Shown one piece after another: positions 1 to 8,433 of a stretch of 64,000 nt of DNA. The notes beneath the pieces are model-generated. The model was not told the DNA's origin, searched no databases, and saw only the letters and a program-made list of their open reading frames with translations. Each line of letters starts with the position of its first letter. The stretch's first letter is position 1. The translations under genes and the position numbers were made by a program. Origin of the DNA: Streptomyces flaveolus (lineage in GTDB: Bacteria; Actinomycetota; Actinomycetes; Streptomycetales; Streptomycetaceae); assembly GCF_014648815.1 (NCBI RefSeq), contig NZ_BMRV01000006.1, positions 186,001-250,000 on the forward strand, in the 5' to 3' direction.

Positions 1-1
1 G

Positions 2-166
2 GCCACCGCCCGCGTCGTCGTCGAGCCGGACGTCGGCAACAAGGCCGTCCACGCCCTGAACGCGGCCGTCGGATTCGTGCCCGACCGCGAGATCCAGAAG
101 CCGGAGAAGAAGGCGCTGCTGAGCTTCTGCACCCGCGAGCAGTTCGAGAAGGCGGTGTCCGCATGA
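2..166 (+). CDS. desC: DesC, N-hydroxycadaverine acyltransferase (C-terminal fragment)
   Basis: Only the last 54 codons are in the window. They end in TGA at 164-166, overlapping the desD start in an ATGA junction, so the two genes are translationally coupled. The fragment ends with ...EKAVSA and includes a GNAT-like stretch (VVVEPDVGN, GFVPDREI) typical of the C-terminus of siderophore N-acyltransferases. In the desferrioxamine pathway DesC acylates N-hydroxycadaverine with succinyl-CoA or acetyl-CoA before DesD condenses the units. The identification rests on this fragment plus its position directly before desD. Confidence 0.85.
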   Translation, partial: ATARVVVEPDVGNKAVHALNAAVGFVPDREIQKPEKKALLSFCTREQFEKAVSA

Positions 167-1932
167 GCCTCGCCGACGCCGTGACCCACCTCTCCCCCGA
201 ACGCTGGGAGCAGGCCAACCGCCTCCTGGTCCGCAAGGCGCTGGCCGAGTTCACGCACGAGCGGCTGCTCACGCCCGAGCGGGACGGCGAGTCCTACGTC
301 GTCCGCAGCGACGACGGCAAGACCGAGTACCGCTTCACCGCCACCGTCCGCGCCCTGGACCACTGGCAGGTGGAGGCCGGCTCGATCACCCGCCACCGCG
401 ACGGCACCCAGCTCCCGCTCGCCGCTCTGGACTTCTTCATCGAGCTGAAGGACTCCCTCGGGCTGAGCGACGACATCCTGCCGGTCTACCTGGAGGAGAT
501 CTCCTCCACGCTCTCCGGCACCTGCTACAAGCTCACCAAGCCGCGCGTCACCTCCGCCGAGCTGGCGCGGAGCGGCTTCCAGGCGGTCGAGACCGGCATG
601 ACCGAGGGCCACCCCTGCTTCGTCGCCAACAACGGACGGCTCGGCTTCGGCATCCACGACTACCTGTCGTACGCCCCCGAGACCGCGAGCCCGGTGCGGC
701 TGGTGTGGCTGGCCGCGCACCGCTCGCGGGCGGCGTTCACGGCGGGCGTGGGCGTCGAGTACGAGTCCTTCGTGCGCGGCGAGCTGGGCGAGGCGACCGT
801 CGAGCGCTTCCACGGCGTGCTGCGCGAGCAGGGCCTGGACCCGGCCGACTACCTGTTCATCCCGGTCCACCCCTGGCAGTGGTGGAACAAGCTCACCGTG
901 ACCTTCGCCGCCGAGGTCGCCCGGCAGCACCTGGTGTGCCTGGGCGAGGGCGACGACGAGTACCTGGCCCAGCAGTCCATCCGGACCTTCTTCAACACCT
1001 CGCACCCCGAGAAGCACTACGTGAAGACGGCCCTGTCCGTCCTCAACATGGGCTTCATGCGCGGCCTGTCGGCGGCGTACATGGAGGCCACTCCGGCCAT
1101 CAACGACTGGCTGGCGCAGCTCATCGAGAACGACCCGGTGCTGAAGTCGACGGGCCTGACGATCATCAGGGAGCGGGCGGCCGTCGGCTACCGGCACCTG
1201 GAGTACGAGCGGGCCACCGACCGCTACTCGCCGTACCGCAAGATGCTGGCGGCGCTGTGGCGGGAGAGCCCGGTGCCGTCGCTCCGGGACGGCGAGACGC
1301 TCGCCACCATGGCCTCCCTCGTCCACGTCGACCACGAGGGCGCCTCCTTCGCGGGCGCGCTGATCGAGCGGTCGGGCCTCGCGCCCACCGAGTGGCTGCG
1401 GCACTACCTGCGGGCCTACTTCGTCCCGCTGCTGCACAGCTTCTACGCCTACGACCTGGTCTACATGCCGCACGGCGAGAACGTGATCCTCGTGCTGAAG
1501 GACGGGGTGGTGCAGCGGGCGGTCTACAAGGACATCGCCGAGGAGATCGCGGTGATGGACCCGGACGCGGTGCTGCCGCCGGACGTCTCGCGCATCGCCG
1601 TGGAGGTCCCCGAGGACAAGAAGCTGCTGTCGATCTTCACGGACGTCTTCGACTGCTTCTTCCGCTTCCTCGCCGCCGGCCTCGCCGAGGAGGGCATCCT
1701 CGAGGAGGACGCCTTCTGGCGGACGGTCGCGGAGGTCACCCGCGCCTACCAGGAGTCGGTGCCGGAGCTGGCCGAGAAGTTCGACCGGTACGACATGTTC
1801 GCGCCCGAGTTCGCGCTGTCCTGTCTCAACCGGCTCCAGCTGCGCAACAACAGGCAGATGGTGGACCTCGCGGACCCGTCCGGCGCGCTGCAGCTGGTCG
1901 GGAACCTGAAGAACCCCCTCGCGGGCCTCTGA
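163..1932 (+). CDS. desD: DesD, NIS siderophore synthetase (desferrioxamine)
   Basis: This 589-aa protein of the IucA/IucC family is an NRPS-independent siderophore synthetase. Visible family motifs are STLSGTCYK near residue 116, GHPCFVANNGR at 149-159, PVHPWQWW near 234, the SIRTFFNTSHPEKHYVKT block at 272-289, and the HGENVILVLKDG nucleotide/catalytic segment in the C-terminal half. DesD activates a hydroxamate carboxylate with ATP and joins and then cyclises three N-hydroxy-N-succinylcadaverine units to desferrioxamine E in the cytoplasm. ATG at 163 overlaps the preceding TGA. It is the last gene of its operon, because a strong hairpin follows about 20 bp downstream. Length fits the family. 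Confidence 0.96.
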   Translation: MSLADAVTHLSPERWEQANRLLVRKALAEFTHERLLTPERDGESYVVRSDDGKTEYRFTATVRALDHWQVEAGSITRHRDGTQLPLAALDFFIELKDSLGLSDDILPVYLEEISSTLSGTCYKLTKPRVTSAELARSGFQAVETGMTEGHPCFVANNGRLGFGIHDYLSYAPETASPVRLVWLAAHRSRAAFTAGVGVEYESFVRGELGEATVERFHGVLREQGLDPADYLFIPVHPWQWWNKLTVTFAAEVARQHLVCLGEGDDEYLAQQSIRTFFNTSHPEKHYVKTALSVLNMGFMRGLSAAYMEATPAINDWLAQLIENDPVLKSTGLTIIRERAAVGYRHLEYERATDRYSPYRKMLAALWRESPVPSLRDGETLATMASLVHVDHEGASFAGALIERSGLAPTEWLRHYLRAYFVPLLHSFYAYDLVYMPHGENVILVLKDGVVQRAVYKDIAEEIAVMDPDAVLPPDVSRIAVEVPEDKKLLSIFTDVFDCFFRFLAAGLAEEGILEEDAFWRTVAEVTRAYQESVPELAEKFDRYDMFAPEFALSCLNRLQLRNNRQMVDLADPSGALQLVGNLKNPLAGL

Positions 1933-1948
1933 CGGCCCCGAACGGACG

Positions 1949-1986
1949 GACGGGCACCCCGGAGACGGTCCTCCGGGGTGCCCGTC
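1949..1986. terminator. Bidirectional terminator between desD and the hexosaminidase gene
   Basis: A perfect inverted repeat, CGGGCACCCCGGAG (1951-1964) and its complement (1971-1984), has a 6-nt loop, and the stem extends two further base pairs outward. It lies between the convergent desD (+) and hexosaminidase (-) genes. Confidence 0.85.
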
Positions 1987-2003
1987 GGCGTCGGCGTATG
2001 GGG

Positions 2004-3608
2004 TCAGGGCGTCCAGGGCACCTGGGGCGACCGGTAGTAGTCGATCCCCAGCGCCTCCCAGCGCGGCGCCTGCGCGGCCAGCCGCACCTTGTAGGCGTCC
2101 CAGTCGTGCGTCGCCGCCGGCGACCAGCCCAGCTCGGCGACGCCGGGCAGCCTCGGGAAGGCCATGTACTCGAGCTGGTCCGGTTCCGACAGGGTCTCCG
2201 CCCACAGCGGCGCCTCGACACCGCGGACCGCGGCGGCCGGCACGCCCGGCAGATAGGCGCCCGGGTCCCAGTCGTAGGACCGCCGCACCTCCACGTAGCC
2301 CGCCCAGGACAGACCCAGCGGGGTGTCCTTGGTGTACTTCATGTCGAGGTAGGTCCGGTCGGCCGGCGAGACGATCAGGCCGGTGCCGTTCTGCGCGGCC
2401 TTGGCGACCTGGGCCTTCTCCGCGGCACTGGTGCCGTCCAGGCCCCAGTACTGGGCGAGCGCCCCCTTGGCCGGGACGGCGCCGGTCAGCTGGTGCCAGC
2501 CGACCACCGTCTTGCCGTACGCGGCGACGATCGGCTGCACCCGGTCCATGAACTTCACGTAGTCCTCGTGCGGCGTGGAGTGCGCCTCGTCGCCGCCGAT
2601 GTGGAGGTAGCGGCCCGGGGTGAGCGCGGCCAGCTCCCGCACCACGTCGTCCACGAAGTCGTACGTGATGTCCTTGTCGACGCACAGCGAGCTGAAGCCG
2701 ACGCTGGTGCCGGTGTACAGCGGGGGTGCCACGCCGTCGCAGTTCAGCTCCGCGTAGGAGGCGAGGGCCGCGTTGGTGTGGCCCGGCATGTCGATCTCGG
2801 GGACGACCTCCAGGTGCCGGGAGGCCGCGTAGCGCACGATCTCCTTGTAGTCGTCCTTGGTGTAGTAGCCGCCGGGGCCGCCGCCGACCTCGGTGGAGCC
2901 GCCGTAGGTGGCCAGGCGCGGCCAGGAGTCGATGGCGATGCGCCAGCCCTGGTCGTCGCTGAGGTGCAGGTGGAGCTTGTTGAGCTTGTACAGGGCGAGC
3001 CGGTCGATGTAGCCCTTGACCTCGTCGACGGTGAAGAAGTGCCGGGAGACGTCCAGCATGGCGCCGCGCCAGCCGTAGCGCGGGGTGTCCTCGACGGTGC
3101 CGCCCGCGACCAGCCAGGGTCCGGGCTGTACGGACTTCTTCTCGACGGCCGCGGGGAGCAGCTGACGCAGGGTCTGGACGCCGTGGAAGAGGCCGGCGGG
3201 TTTCGCGGCCGTGATGGTGACGCCGGCGCGGCCGCTGTCGAGGCGGTAGCCCTCGTCGCCGTACGGGCCCTTCGCCAGGCGCAGCCGGATGCCGCCGTCG
3301 CCGTGGGAGGTGACGGGCAGGCGGTAGCCGGTGGAGGGCCGCAGGACGCCCGCGAGGTAGTCGCCGACGTCGCGGGCCTCGCGCGAGCCGTCGACGCGGA
3401 TGTGGGTGCCGCGGGTGATGCGGTACGGGCTTGCGCCTGGGTCGACCGAGGACGGGGCGGGGATCACCCGGTCCAGGGGGATCGGGGCCGCCTTCTGGGC
3501 CGGGGCCGCCCCGACGGTGAAGGCTCCTGCCGCCGCCACGAGCAGCAGCGACCCGAGCAGCCGGGTCATGCGGGGAGTCGTTCCGCGGTGCCGTTGGTGC
3601 CGTCTCAC
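2004..3608 (-). CDS. Secreted beta-N-acetylhexosaminidase, GH20
   Basis: A protein of about 534 aa that removes terminal N-acetylglucosamine from chitobiose and related glycans outside the cell. The N-terminus has an Arg-rich n-region and a hydrophobic signal core (LLGSLLLVAAAGAFTVGA). A GH20b-like domain follows, then the TIM barrel with the catalytic Asp-Glu pair in HIGGDEAH at about residues 340-341. The GTG at 3608 is preferred because AAGGGAGAG lies just upstream. A GTG at 3623 and an ATG at 3569 are alternatives. A DasR-like palindrome sits immediately upstream (3625-3640), so control by GlcNAc availability is likely, as for other Streptomyces chitin/GlcNAc genes. Confidence 0.92.
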   Translation of the reverse strand: MRRHQRHRGTTPRMTRLLGSLLLVAAAGAFTVGAAPAQKAAPIPLDRVIPAPSSVDPGASPYRITRGTHIRVDGSREARDVGDYLAGVLRPSTGYRLPVTSHGDGGIRLRLAKGPYGDEGYRLDSGRAGVTITAAKPAGLFHGVQTLRQLLPAAVEKKSVQPGPWLVAGGTVEDTPRYGWRGAMLDVSRHFFTVDEVKGYIDRLALYKLNKLHLHLSDDQGWRIAIDSWPRLATYGGSTEVGGGPGGYYTKDDYKEIVRYAASRHLEVVPEIDMPGHTNAALASYAELNCDGVAPPLYTGTSVGFSSLCVDKDITYDFVDDVVRELAALTPGRYLHIGGDEAHSTPHEDYVKFMDRVQPIVAAYGKTVVGWHQLTGAVPAKGALAQYWGLDGTSAAEKAQVAKAAQNGTGLIVSPADRTYLDMKYTKDTPLGLSWAGYVEVRRSYDWDPGAYLPGVPAAAVRGVEAPLWAETLSEPDQLEYMAFPRLPGVAELGWSPAATHDWDAYKVRLAAQAPRWEALGIDYYRSPQVPWTP

Positions 3609-3624
3609 GTGCTCTCCCTTCACG

Positions 3625-3640
3625 ATGGGTATAGACCACT
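3625..3640. promoter_or_regulatory. Candidate DasR responsive element (dre)
   Basis: ATGGGTATAGACCACT contains GGGTATAGACCA, which differs at two positions from the dre core TGGTCTAGACCA. It lies directly upstream of the GH20 hexosaminidase gene, a function typical of the DasR regulon. It is less perfect than the site at 58309-58324. Confidence 0.6.
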
Positions 3641-3685
3641 CTCCCGCACAACCGCCGCGCGCAGAAGCGATGGAACAATCTCCGC

Positions 3686-4579
3686 ATGGCGGAAATCATC
3701 CAGAAGGACGGAACGTGGGTCTTCGACGGCGACACCCTGCGGCTGACGCCCGGACGCGACAAGAACGTCGGTCTGCTCCGCCGGGAACTGGGTGAACTGG
3801 TCGTGCCGCTGCGGGCGTTGGCGGGCATATCCTTCGAGCAGGGCAAGAAGTCCGGGCGGCTCAGGCTGCGGCTGCGGGACGGCGCCGACCCGTTGCTGCA
3901 CGCGACCGGCGGCCGGCTGACGGAGCCGCACGACCCGTACCAGCTGATCGTGGACTCCGACCGGTACGGCGTCGCCGAGTACCTGGTCGACGAGGTGCGC
4001 AACGCCCTGCTGCTGGAGCAGGTCCCGGCCGACCCGTTGGACGCCTACCTGCTGGCGGGGCCCTCCGTCCCCCTCTCGGTGTCCGCCGGGGACGGCACGG
4101 CGAGCTTCGACGGCGAGCGAGTGCGGCTGGAGTGGAAGTGGCAGGCGGAGGACTCCAAGTCCGCCGGCGGCCCGCGCATCCTCGCGCTCGCGGACATCAC
4201 CGCCGTGGAGTGGCAGCCGTCGGTGGGCCTGGAGAACGGCCACCTCCGCTTCACCGTGCGGGCCGCGCCGACCAAGATGCCGCCCAAGTACGACCCGAAC
4301 GCGGTCGAGTTGTGGGGGTTCAAGAAGGACCCGCTGATGGCCCTGGTGGCCGCCGCCGTCCAGGCCCGGCTCCCGCACCCGGCGGGAGCGCCGGCCCTGG
4401 AGAGCGCACACCCGGCCGAGCACACCGCGGCCTCCACCCCCACCCCCGCGCCCGCGCCCGAGGACGACCACGACGCGCTGCTGCGGCGGTTGCGGGAACT
4501 GGGCGAACTGCACCGCTCCGGGGTGCTGACGGACGAGGAGTTCACCCTCGCCAAGCAGGCGGTTCTCCGGCGAATGTAA
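3686..4579 (+). CDS. DUF4429 / SHOCT domain protein
   Basis: A 297-aa cytoplasmic protein of unknown biochemical role. Two related DUF4429-type units are visible. The first (about residues 8-110) begins WVFDGDTLRLTP and the second (about 135-235) begins ASFDGERVRLEW. A Pro/Ala-rich linker leads to a C-terminal SHOCT motif (about 262-297: LLRRLRELGELHRSGVLTDEE). SHOCT is a short helical oligomerisation module frequent in Actinobacteria. There is no clear Shine-Dalgarno sequence before ATG 3686, so the transcript may be near-leaderless. The gene is divergent from the hexosaminidase gene. Confidence 0.8.
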   Translation: MAEIIQKDGTWVFDGDTLRLTPGRDKNVGLLRRELGELVVPLRALAGISFEQGKKSGRLRLRLRDGADPLLHATGGRLTEPHDPYQLIVDSDRYGVAEYLVDEVRNALLLEQVPADPLDAYLLAGPSVPLSVSAGDGTASFDGERVRLEWKWQAEDSKSAGGPRILALADITAVEWQPSVGLENGHLRFTVRAAPTKMPPKYDPNAVELWGFKKDPLMALVAAAVQARLPHPAGAPALESAHPAEHTAASTPTPAPAPEDDHDALLRRLRELGELHRSGVLTDEEFTLAKQAVLRRM

Positions 4580-4643
4580 GGGCCCTGCCCGAAATCGGGC
4601 AAGATTCTTGCGAAACCGTCAGCCGTACCCCAGGATCTACCGG

Positions 4644-4901
4644 GTGCACGACGAACTCGTTGATCATCTGACGCGGTCCACGCCCCTCAGCCGGGGCGAG
4701 GCGCTGCGCGTGATCCAGGACGTGCTCGCCTACTTCGACGAGACGACCGAGGAGTACGTCCGTCGCCGCCACCGCGAGCTGCAGGCCCAGGGCCTGGTGA
4801 ACGCGACGATCTTCGAGCGGATCGCGGCGGAACTGAAGTACCGCGCGGTGGCACCACCGGAGCTGACGCTCCGCCAGCTGCGCCGCATCGTCTACGGCTG
4901 A
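4644..4901 (+). CDS. Small conserved hypothetical protein upstream of glmS
   Basis: An all-helical protein of about 85 aa beginning VHDELVDHLTRSTPLSRGEALRVIQ, with no motif I can assign. The frame is also open from a TTG at 4608. GTG 4644 is preferred because AGGA lies 8 nt upstream. It ends 38 bp before glmS in the same direction, so co-transcription with glmS is plausible. Function unknown. Confidence 0.6.
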   Translation: MHDELVDHLTRSTPLSRGEALRVIQDVLAYFDETTEEYVRRRHRELQAQGLVNATIFERIAAELKYRAVAPPELTLRQLRRIVYG

Positions 4902-4939
4902 GAAGCCGTGGGCCACGAGACCTGCGAGGAATACGGTAT

Positions 4940-6757
4940 ATGTGCGGAATCGTCGGATACATCGGCAAGCGTGACGTCGCGCCCCTGCTGCTCGAGGGCC
5001 TCCAGCGCCTGGAGTACCGCGGCTACGACTCGGCGGGCATCGTCGTCACGTCCCCGAAGACGGCCGGCCTGAAGATGGTCAAGGCCAAGGGCCGGGTCCG
5101 TGACCTGGAGGCCAAGGTCCCGGCGCGCTTCAAGGGCACCACGGGTATCGCCCACACCCGCTGGGCCACCCACGGCGCCCCCTCCGACGTGAACGCCCAC
5201 CCGCACATGTCGGCCGACAACAAGGTCGCCGTCGTGCACAACGGCATCATCGACAACGCCGCCGACCTGCGCCGCAAGCTGGAGGCGGACGGCGTCGAGT
5301 TCCTCTCCGAGACCGACACCGAGGTCCTCGTCCACCTCATCGCCCGCTCCGAGGCGGAGAAGCTGGAGGACAAGGTCCGCGAGACCCTCCGGGTCATCGA
5401 GGGCACGTACGGCATCGCCGTGATGCACGCCGACTTCCCCGAGCGCATCGTCGTCGCCCGCAACGGCTCGCCGGTCGTCCTCGGCATCGGCGAGAAGGAG
5501 ATGTTCGTCGCCTCCGACATCGCCGCGCTGGTCGCCCACACCCGGCAGATAGTCACCCTCGACGACGGCGAGATGGCCACCCTCAAGGCCGACGACTTCC
5601 GCACCTACACCACCGAGGGCACCCGCACCACGGCGGAGCCGACCACCGTCGAGTGGGAGGCCGCCTCCTACGACATGGGCGGCCACGACACCTACATGCA
5701 CAAGGAGATCCACGAGCAGGCCGAGGCCGTGGACCGCGTGCTGCGCGGCCGGATCGACGACCGCTTCTCCACCGTGCACCTCGGCGGCCTGAACCTGGAC
5801 GCCCGCGACGCGCGCGCCGTGCGTCGCGTGAAGATCCTCGGCTGCGGCACCTCGTACCACGCGGGCCAGATCGGCGCCCAGATGATCGAGGAGCTGGCCC
5901 GCATCCCCGCGGACGCCGAGCCGGCCTCCGAGTTCCGCTACCGCAACGCGGTCGTCGACCCCGACACCCTGTACATCGCCGTCTCCCAGTCCGGTGAGAC
6001 GTACGACGTGCTGGCCGCCGTGCAGGAGCTCAAGCGCAAGGGCGCCCGCGTCCTCGGCATCGTCAACGTCGTCGGCTCGGCGATCGCCCGCGAGGCCGAC
6101 GGCGGCATGTACGTGCACGCGGGCCCCGAGGTCTGCGTCGTCTCCACCAAGTGCTTCACCAACACCTGCGTCGCCTTCGCGCTGCTCGCCCTGCACCTGG
6201 GCCGCACCCGCGACCTGTCCGTGCGCGACGGCAAGCGGATCATCGAGGGCCTGCGCAAGCTGCCGGCGCAGATCTCCGAGATGCTGGAGCAGGAAGAGGA
6301 CATCAAGAAGCTGGCCGCGCAGTACGCCGACGCCCGCTCGATGCTCTTCATCGGCCGCGTGCGGGGCTACCCGGTCGCCCGCGAGGCCTCCCTGAAGCTC
6401 AAGGAGGTCTCCTACATCCACGCCGAGGCGTACCCGGCCTCCGAGCTGAAGCACGGCCCGCTCGCCCTGATCGAGCCGGCTCTGCCGACGGTCGCGATCG
6501 TGCCGGACGACGACCTGCTGGAGAAGAACCGTGCGGCCATGGAGGAGATCAAGGCCCGCAGCGGCCAGATCCTCGCCGTCGCCCACCAGGAGCAGGAGAA
6601 GGCCGACCACACGATCGTCGTCCCGAAGAACGAGGACGAACTCGACCCGATCCTCATGGGCATCCCGCTCCAGCTCCTCGCCTACCACACGGCCCTGGCC
6701 CTGGGCCGGGACATCGACAAGCCGCGCAACCTCGCCAAGTCGGTCACCGTGGAGTAG
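4940..6757 (+). CDS. glmS: Glutamine-fructose-6-phosphate aminotransferase (isomerising)
   Basis: A 605-aa enzyme that makes glucosamine-6-phosphate from fructose-6-phosphate and glutamine, the first step to UDP-GlcNAc for peptidoglycan. The N-terminus MCGIVGYIG gives the Ntn-type glutaminase with Cys1 as nucleophile after Met removal. Glutaminase signatures such as HTRWATHG and NGIIDN follow. Two SIS sugar-isomerase domains occupy roughly residues 285-425 and 455-600 (LGCGTSYHAG, SQSGETYD), and the protein ends AKSVTVE as usual for GlmS. I see no sign of a glmS ribozyme upstream. A strong terminator hairpin follows. Streptomycetes often carry more than one glmS, so this may not be the only copy. 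Confidence 0.96.
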   Translation: MCGIVGYIGKRDVAPLLLEGLQRLEYRGYDSAGIVVTSPKTAGLKMVKAKGRVRDLEAKVPARFKGTTGIAHTRWATHGAPSDVNAHPHMSADNKVAVVHNGIIDNAADLRRKLEADGVEFLSETDTEVLVHLIARSEAEKLEDKVRETLRVIEGTYGIAVMHADFPERIVVARNGSPVVLGIGEKEMFVASDIAALVAHTRQIVTLDDGEMATLKADDFRTYTTEGTRTTAEPTTVEWEAASYDMGGHDTYMHKEIHEQAEAVDRVLRGRIDDRFSTVHLGGLNLDARDARAVRRVKILGCGTSYHAGQIGAQMIEELARIPADAEPASEFRYRNAVVDPDTLYIAVSQSGETYDVLAAVQELKRKGARVLGIVNVVGSAIAREADGGMYVHAGPEVCVVSTKCFTNTCVAFALLALHLGRTRDLSVRDGKRIIEGLRKLPAQISEMLEQEEDIKKLAAQYADARSMLFIGRVRGYPVAREASLKLKEVSYIHAEAYPASELKHGPLALIEPALPTVAIVPDDDLLEKNRAAMEEIKARSGQILAVAHQEQEKADHTIVVPKNEDELDPILMGIPLQLLAYHTALALGRDIDKPRNLAKSVTVE

Positions 6758-6775
6758 CTCACCCGGCAGAACAGC

Positions 6776-6811
6776 CGAACGGCCCCGCACGCACGTGTGC
6801 GGGGCCGTTCG
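6776..6811. terminator. Terminator after glmS
   Basis: A perfect 14-bp stem GAACGGCCCCGCAC (6777-6790) and its complement (6797-6810) has a 6-nt loop plus one further pair. It lies between the convergent glmS (+) and universal stress protein (-) genes. Confidence 0.85.
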
Positions 6812-6835
6812 CGTCGGTCGCGGGTCACCCGGCCG

Positions 6836-7363
6836 TCAGGGAATGACCACCACGGGCCGCTGCGCCCGCTTGGCGAGGCGTCCCGCGACGGAGCCGAAGA
6901 GCCGGCCCACGAGGCCGTGGCTGGAGCCGACGACGATCGCGTCCGCCTCGTACTCCCGGCCCACCTCTTCGAGTTCGTGGCAGATGTCGCCGCCGCGCTC
7001 GACCAGGATCCAGGGCACCTCGGTGAGATAGTCCGCGCACGCCAGCTCCAGGCCCAGCACCTCGGTGCGGTGGTCCGGCACGTCGACGAAGACGGGAGGC
7101 TCGCAGCCCGCCCACACCGTGGTCGGCAGCCGGTTGGCGACGTGCACGATGACCAGGCCCGAGCCGAGCCGACGCGCCATGCCGATGGCGTACGCGAGAG
7201 CGCGCTCGCTGGAGGTGGAGCCGTCGAAGCCGACGACGACGCCGTGCTTGAAAGCCGGGTCGCACGAGTGGCGTGGCTCTTCCGCCGCCAGGGGCTCGGC
7301 CGCCGTAGGTTCGGCGACGGGCCGCTTGCGGTCCGCGGGTTCGAAGAATTCGTGACCGGCCAT
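6836..7363 (-). CDS. Universal stress protein (UspA family)
   Basis: A 175-aa protein starting MAGHEFFEP, with a single Usp domain from about residue 40. The nucleotide-binding features are present: VVVGFDGSTSSERAL near the N-terminus and the C-terminal VVGSSHGLVGRLFGSVA (G-x2-G-x9-G-S-type ATP loop), ending QRPVVVIP. This places it in the ATP-binding UspA class, which are cytosolic stress or dormancy proteins. The frame is open to 7519, but the upstream part is low-complexity and lacks a ribosome site; the ATG at 7363 begins conserved-looking sequence. Confidence 0.88.
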   Translation of the reverse strand: MAGHEFFEPADRKRPVAEPTAAEPLAAEEPRHSCDPAFKHGVVVGFDGSTSSERALAYAIGMARRLGSGLVIVHVANRLPTTVWAGCEPPVFVDVPDHRTEVLGLELACADYLTEVPWILVERGGDICHELEEVGREYEADAIVVGSSHGLVGRLFGSVAGRLAKRAQRPVVVIP

Positions 7364-7666
7364 GGCTGTCTCGGCGTTTATATCCTCTATGGGGGGCAAC
7401 AGTGTGCGGCGGAGCTGTGTCCGGGAATGGTCTTCCCAACCCCATACCCCCAAGGGTACGGCGCCACGCCTCCTTCGCCCAGATCCCGCGTAGGGTCCGC
7501 CGCGGGCTCCCCGGAGCATGCCCGAGGGGGCGCCCGTAACGCAATGGTTGCTGCGCTGTACAGGCGGTTTGCACGGGATTCAACTTCCGTGCACCTGACC
7601 GAGACCCGTCGTGACCGACGGACCGGACGGACGTTGATCTCCATGAGCCAGTCCCAGGGAGCCCGC
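7364..7666. other. Divergent intergenic region
   Basis: About 300 bp between the stress protein (-) and the small membrane protein (+). It is likely to carry both promoters. A TAGGGT hexamer at 7491-7496 could be a -10 element for the rightward gene. I see no other structure. Confidence 0.4.
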
Positions 7667-8047
7667 ATGTCCGGACCGCACCAGCCCGCCGAGCCGCCGT
7701 CCGGCGCGCCCGGACCGGCGGCGCCGGCGCGGGACGGTGTCACCGATCTGGTCCGCTGGGCGGTGTTCAGCTGCGCCCTCGTCCCGGTCGTGCTCCTCTG
7801 GTACGGCACCTCCCTGGCCGGCGCGGCCGGGACCGCCGTGGGACTGGCCGCCCTCACCGGCGCCTGCCGCCTGCTGCTGCGCCGGTCGGAACGCGGCGCG
7901 GCCCTGCTGCGCGAAGGGGTCGGCGGGTCCGGGGAGGTCGCCGGGCATCACCGGGGCGCCGCACCCCGTGCCGGGGGCCACCGCCGGGCCGGGCCGGGCG
8001 GACACGGGGGCGGTCACCGCACCGGGGAAAACACACCGGTCGGTTGA
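7667..8047 (+). CDS. Small membrane protein upstream of adpA
   Basis: A protein of about 126 aa starting MSGPHQPAEPP. It has a Pro/Ala-rich cytoplasmic N-terminus, two closely spaced hydrophobic segments (VFSCALVPVVLLWYG and GTAVGLAALTGACRLLL), then a Gly/His/Arg-rich tail. AGGGAG at 7656-7661 sits 5 nt before ATG 7667; ATG 7643 is a less likely start. No functional motif is recognised. Position next to adpA is the only clue to role. Confidence 0.65.
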   Translation: MSGPHQPAEPPSGAPGPAAPARDGVTDLVRWAVFSCALVPVVLLWYGTSLAGAAGTAVGLAALTGACRLLLRRSERGAALLREGVGGSGEVAGHHRGAAPRAGGHRRAGPGGHGGGHRTGENTPVG

Positions 8048-8433
8048 CCGGTTTCCGCGCACGCGCCCGCTTCTTTTCAGCCAACTTCCCAGGGGGTGCC
8101 TCCCCCTGCCCGAACCACCCCCCAACCCCCGTTCCACCTGCACGGACAGGGTCTCGGGGGCCCCGCGCACCCTATGTGGATTGGCCACTGCCACAAGGCG
8201 CACTTCCCTGCGGCGCCCCGGAGTGCGACGCTTCGTGATCGACTGCTTCACGCCAAGTTGCCATGTCGACAATGTCCCAAGTGCCGAACCGGCCACCTCG
8301 GTACGACAGGACGCAGTAGATTCGATCTTGACTGTCTACGGCGGGGGACTCGTGCAGGACCGAGGGGAAACGTGTTGGAGCGACAGACCCGAAAGGTTGA
8401 GGGCGCCGCGACCACCGAGGGGGGCTTAGCAGG
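8048..8433 (+). promoter_or_regulatory. Long adpA upstream region
   Basis: This 386-bp non-coding stretch before adpA holds a 7-bp GC hairpin (8090-8096 with 8102-8108) that could end the preceding gene. It then becomes comparatively AT-richer (about 8225-8340) and is the expected adpA promoter and leader. I could not find a convincing match to the AdpA consensus TGGCSNGWWY here. Confidence 0.5.

Noticed and set aside
4902..4939. glmS ribozyme or riboswitch before glmS
   Set aside because: The gap is only 38 bp and shows no such fold; that ribozyme is a Firmicutes feature.
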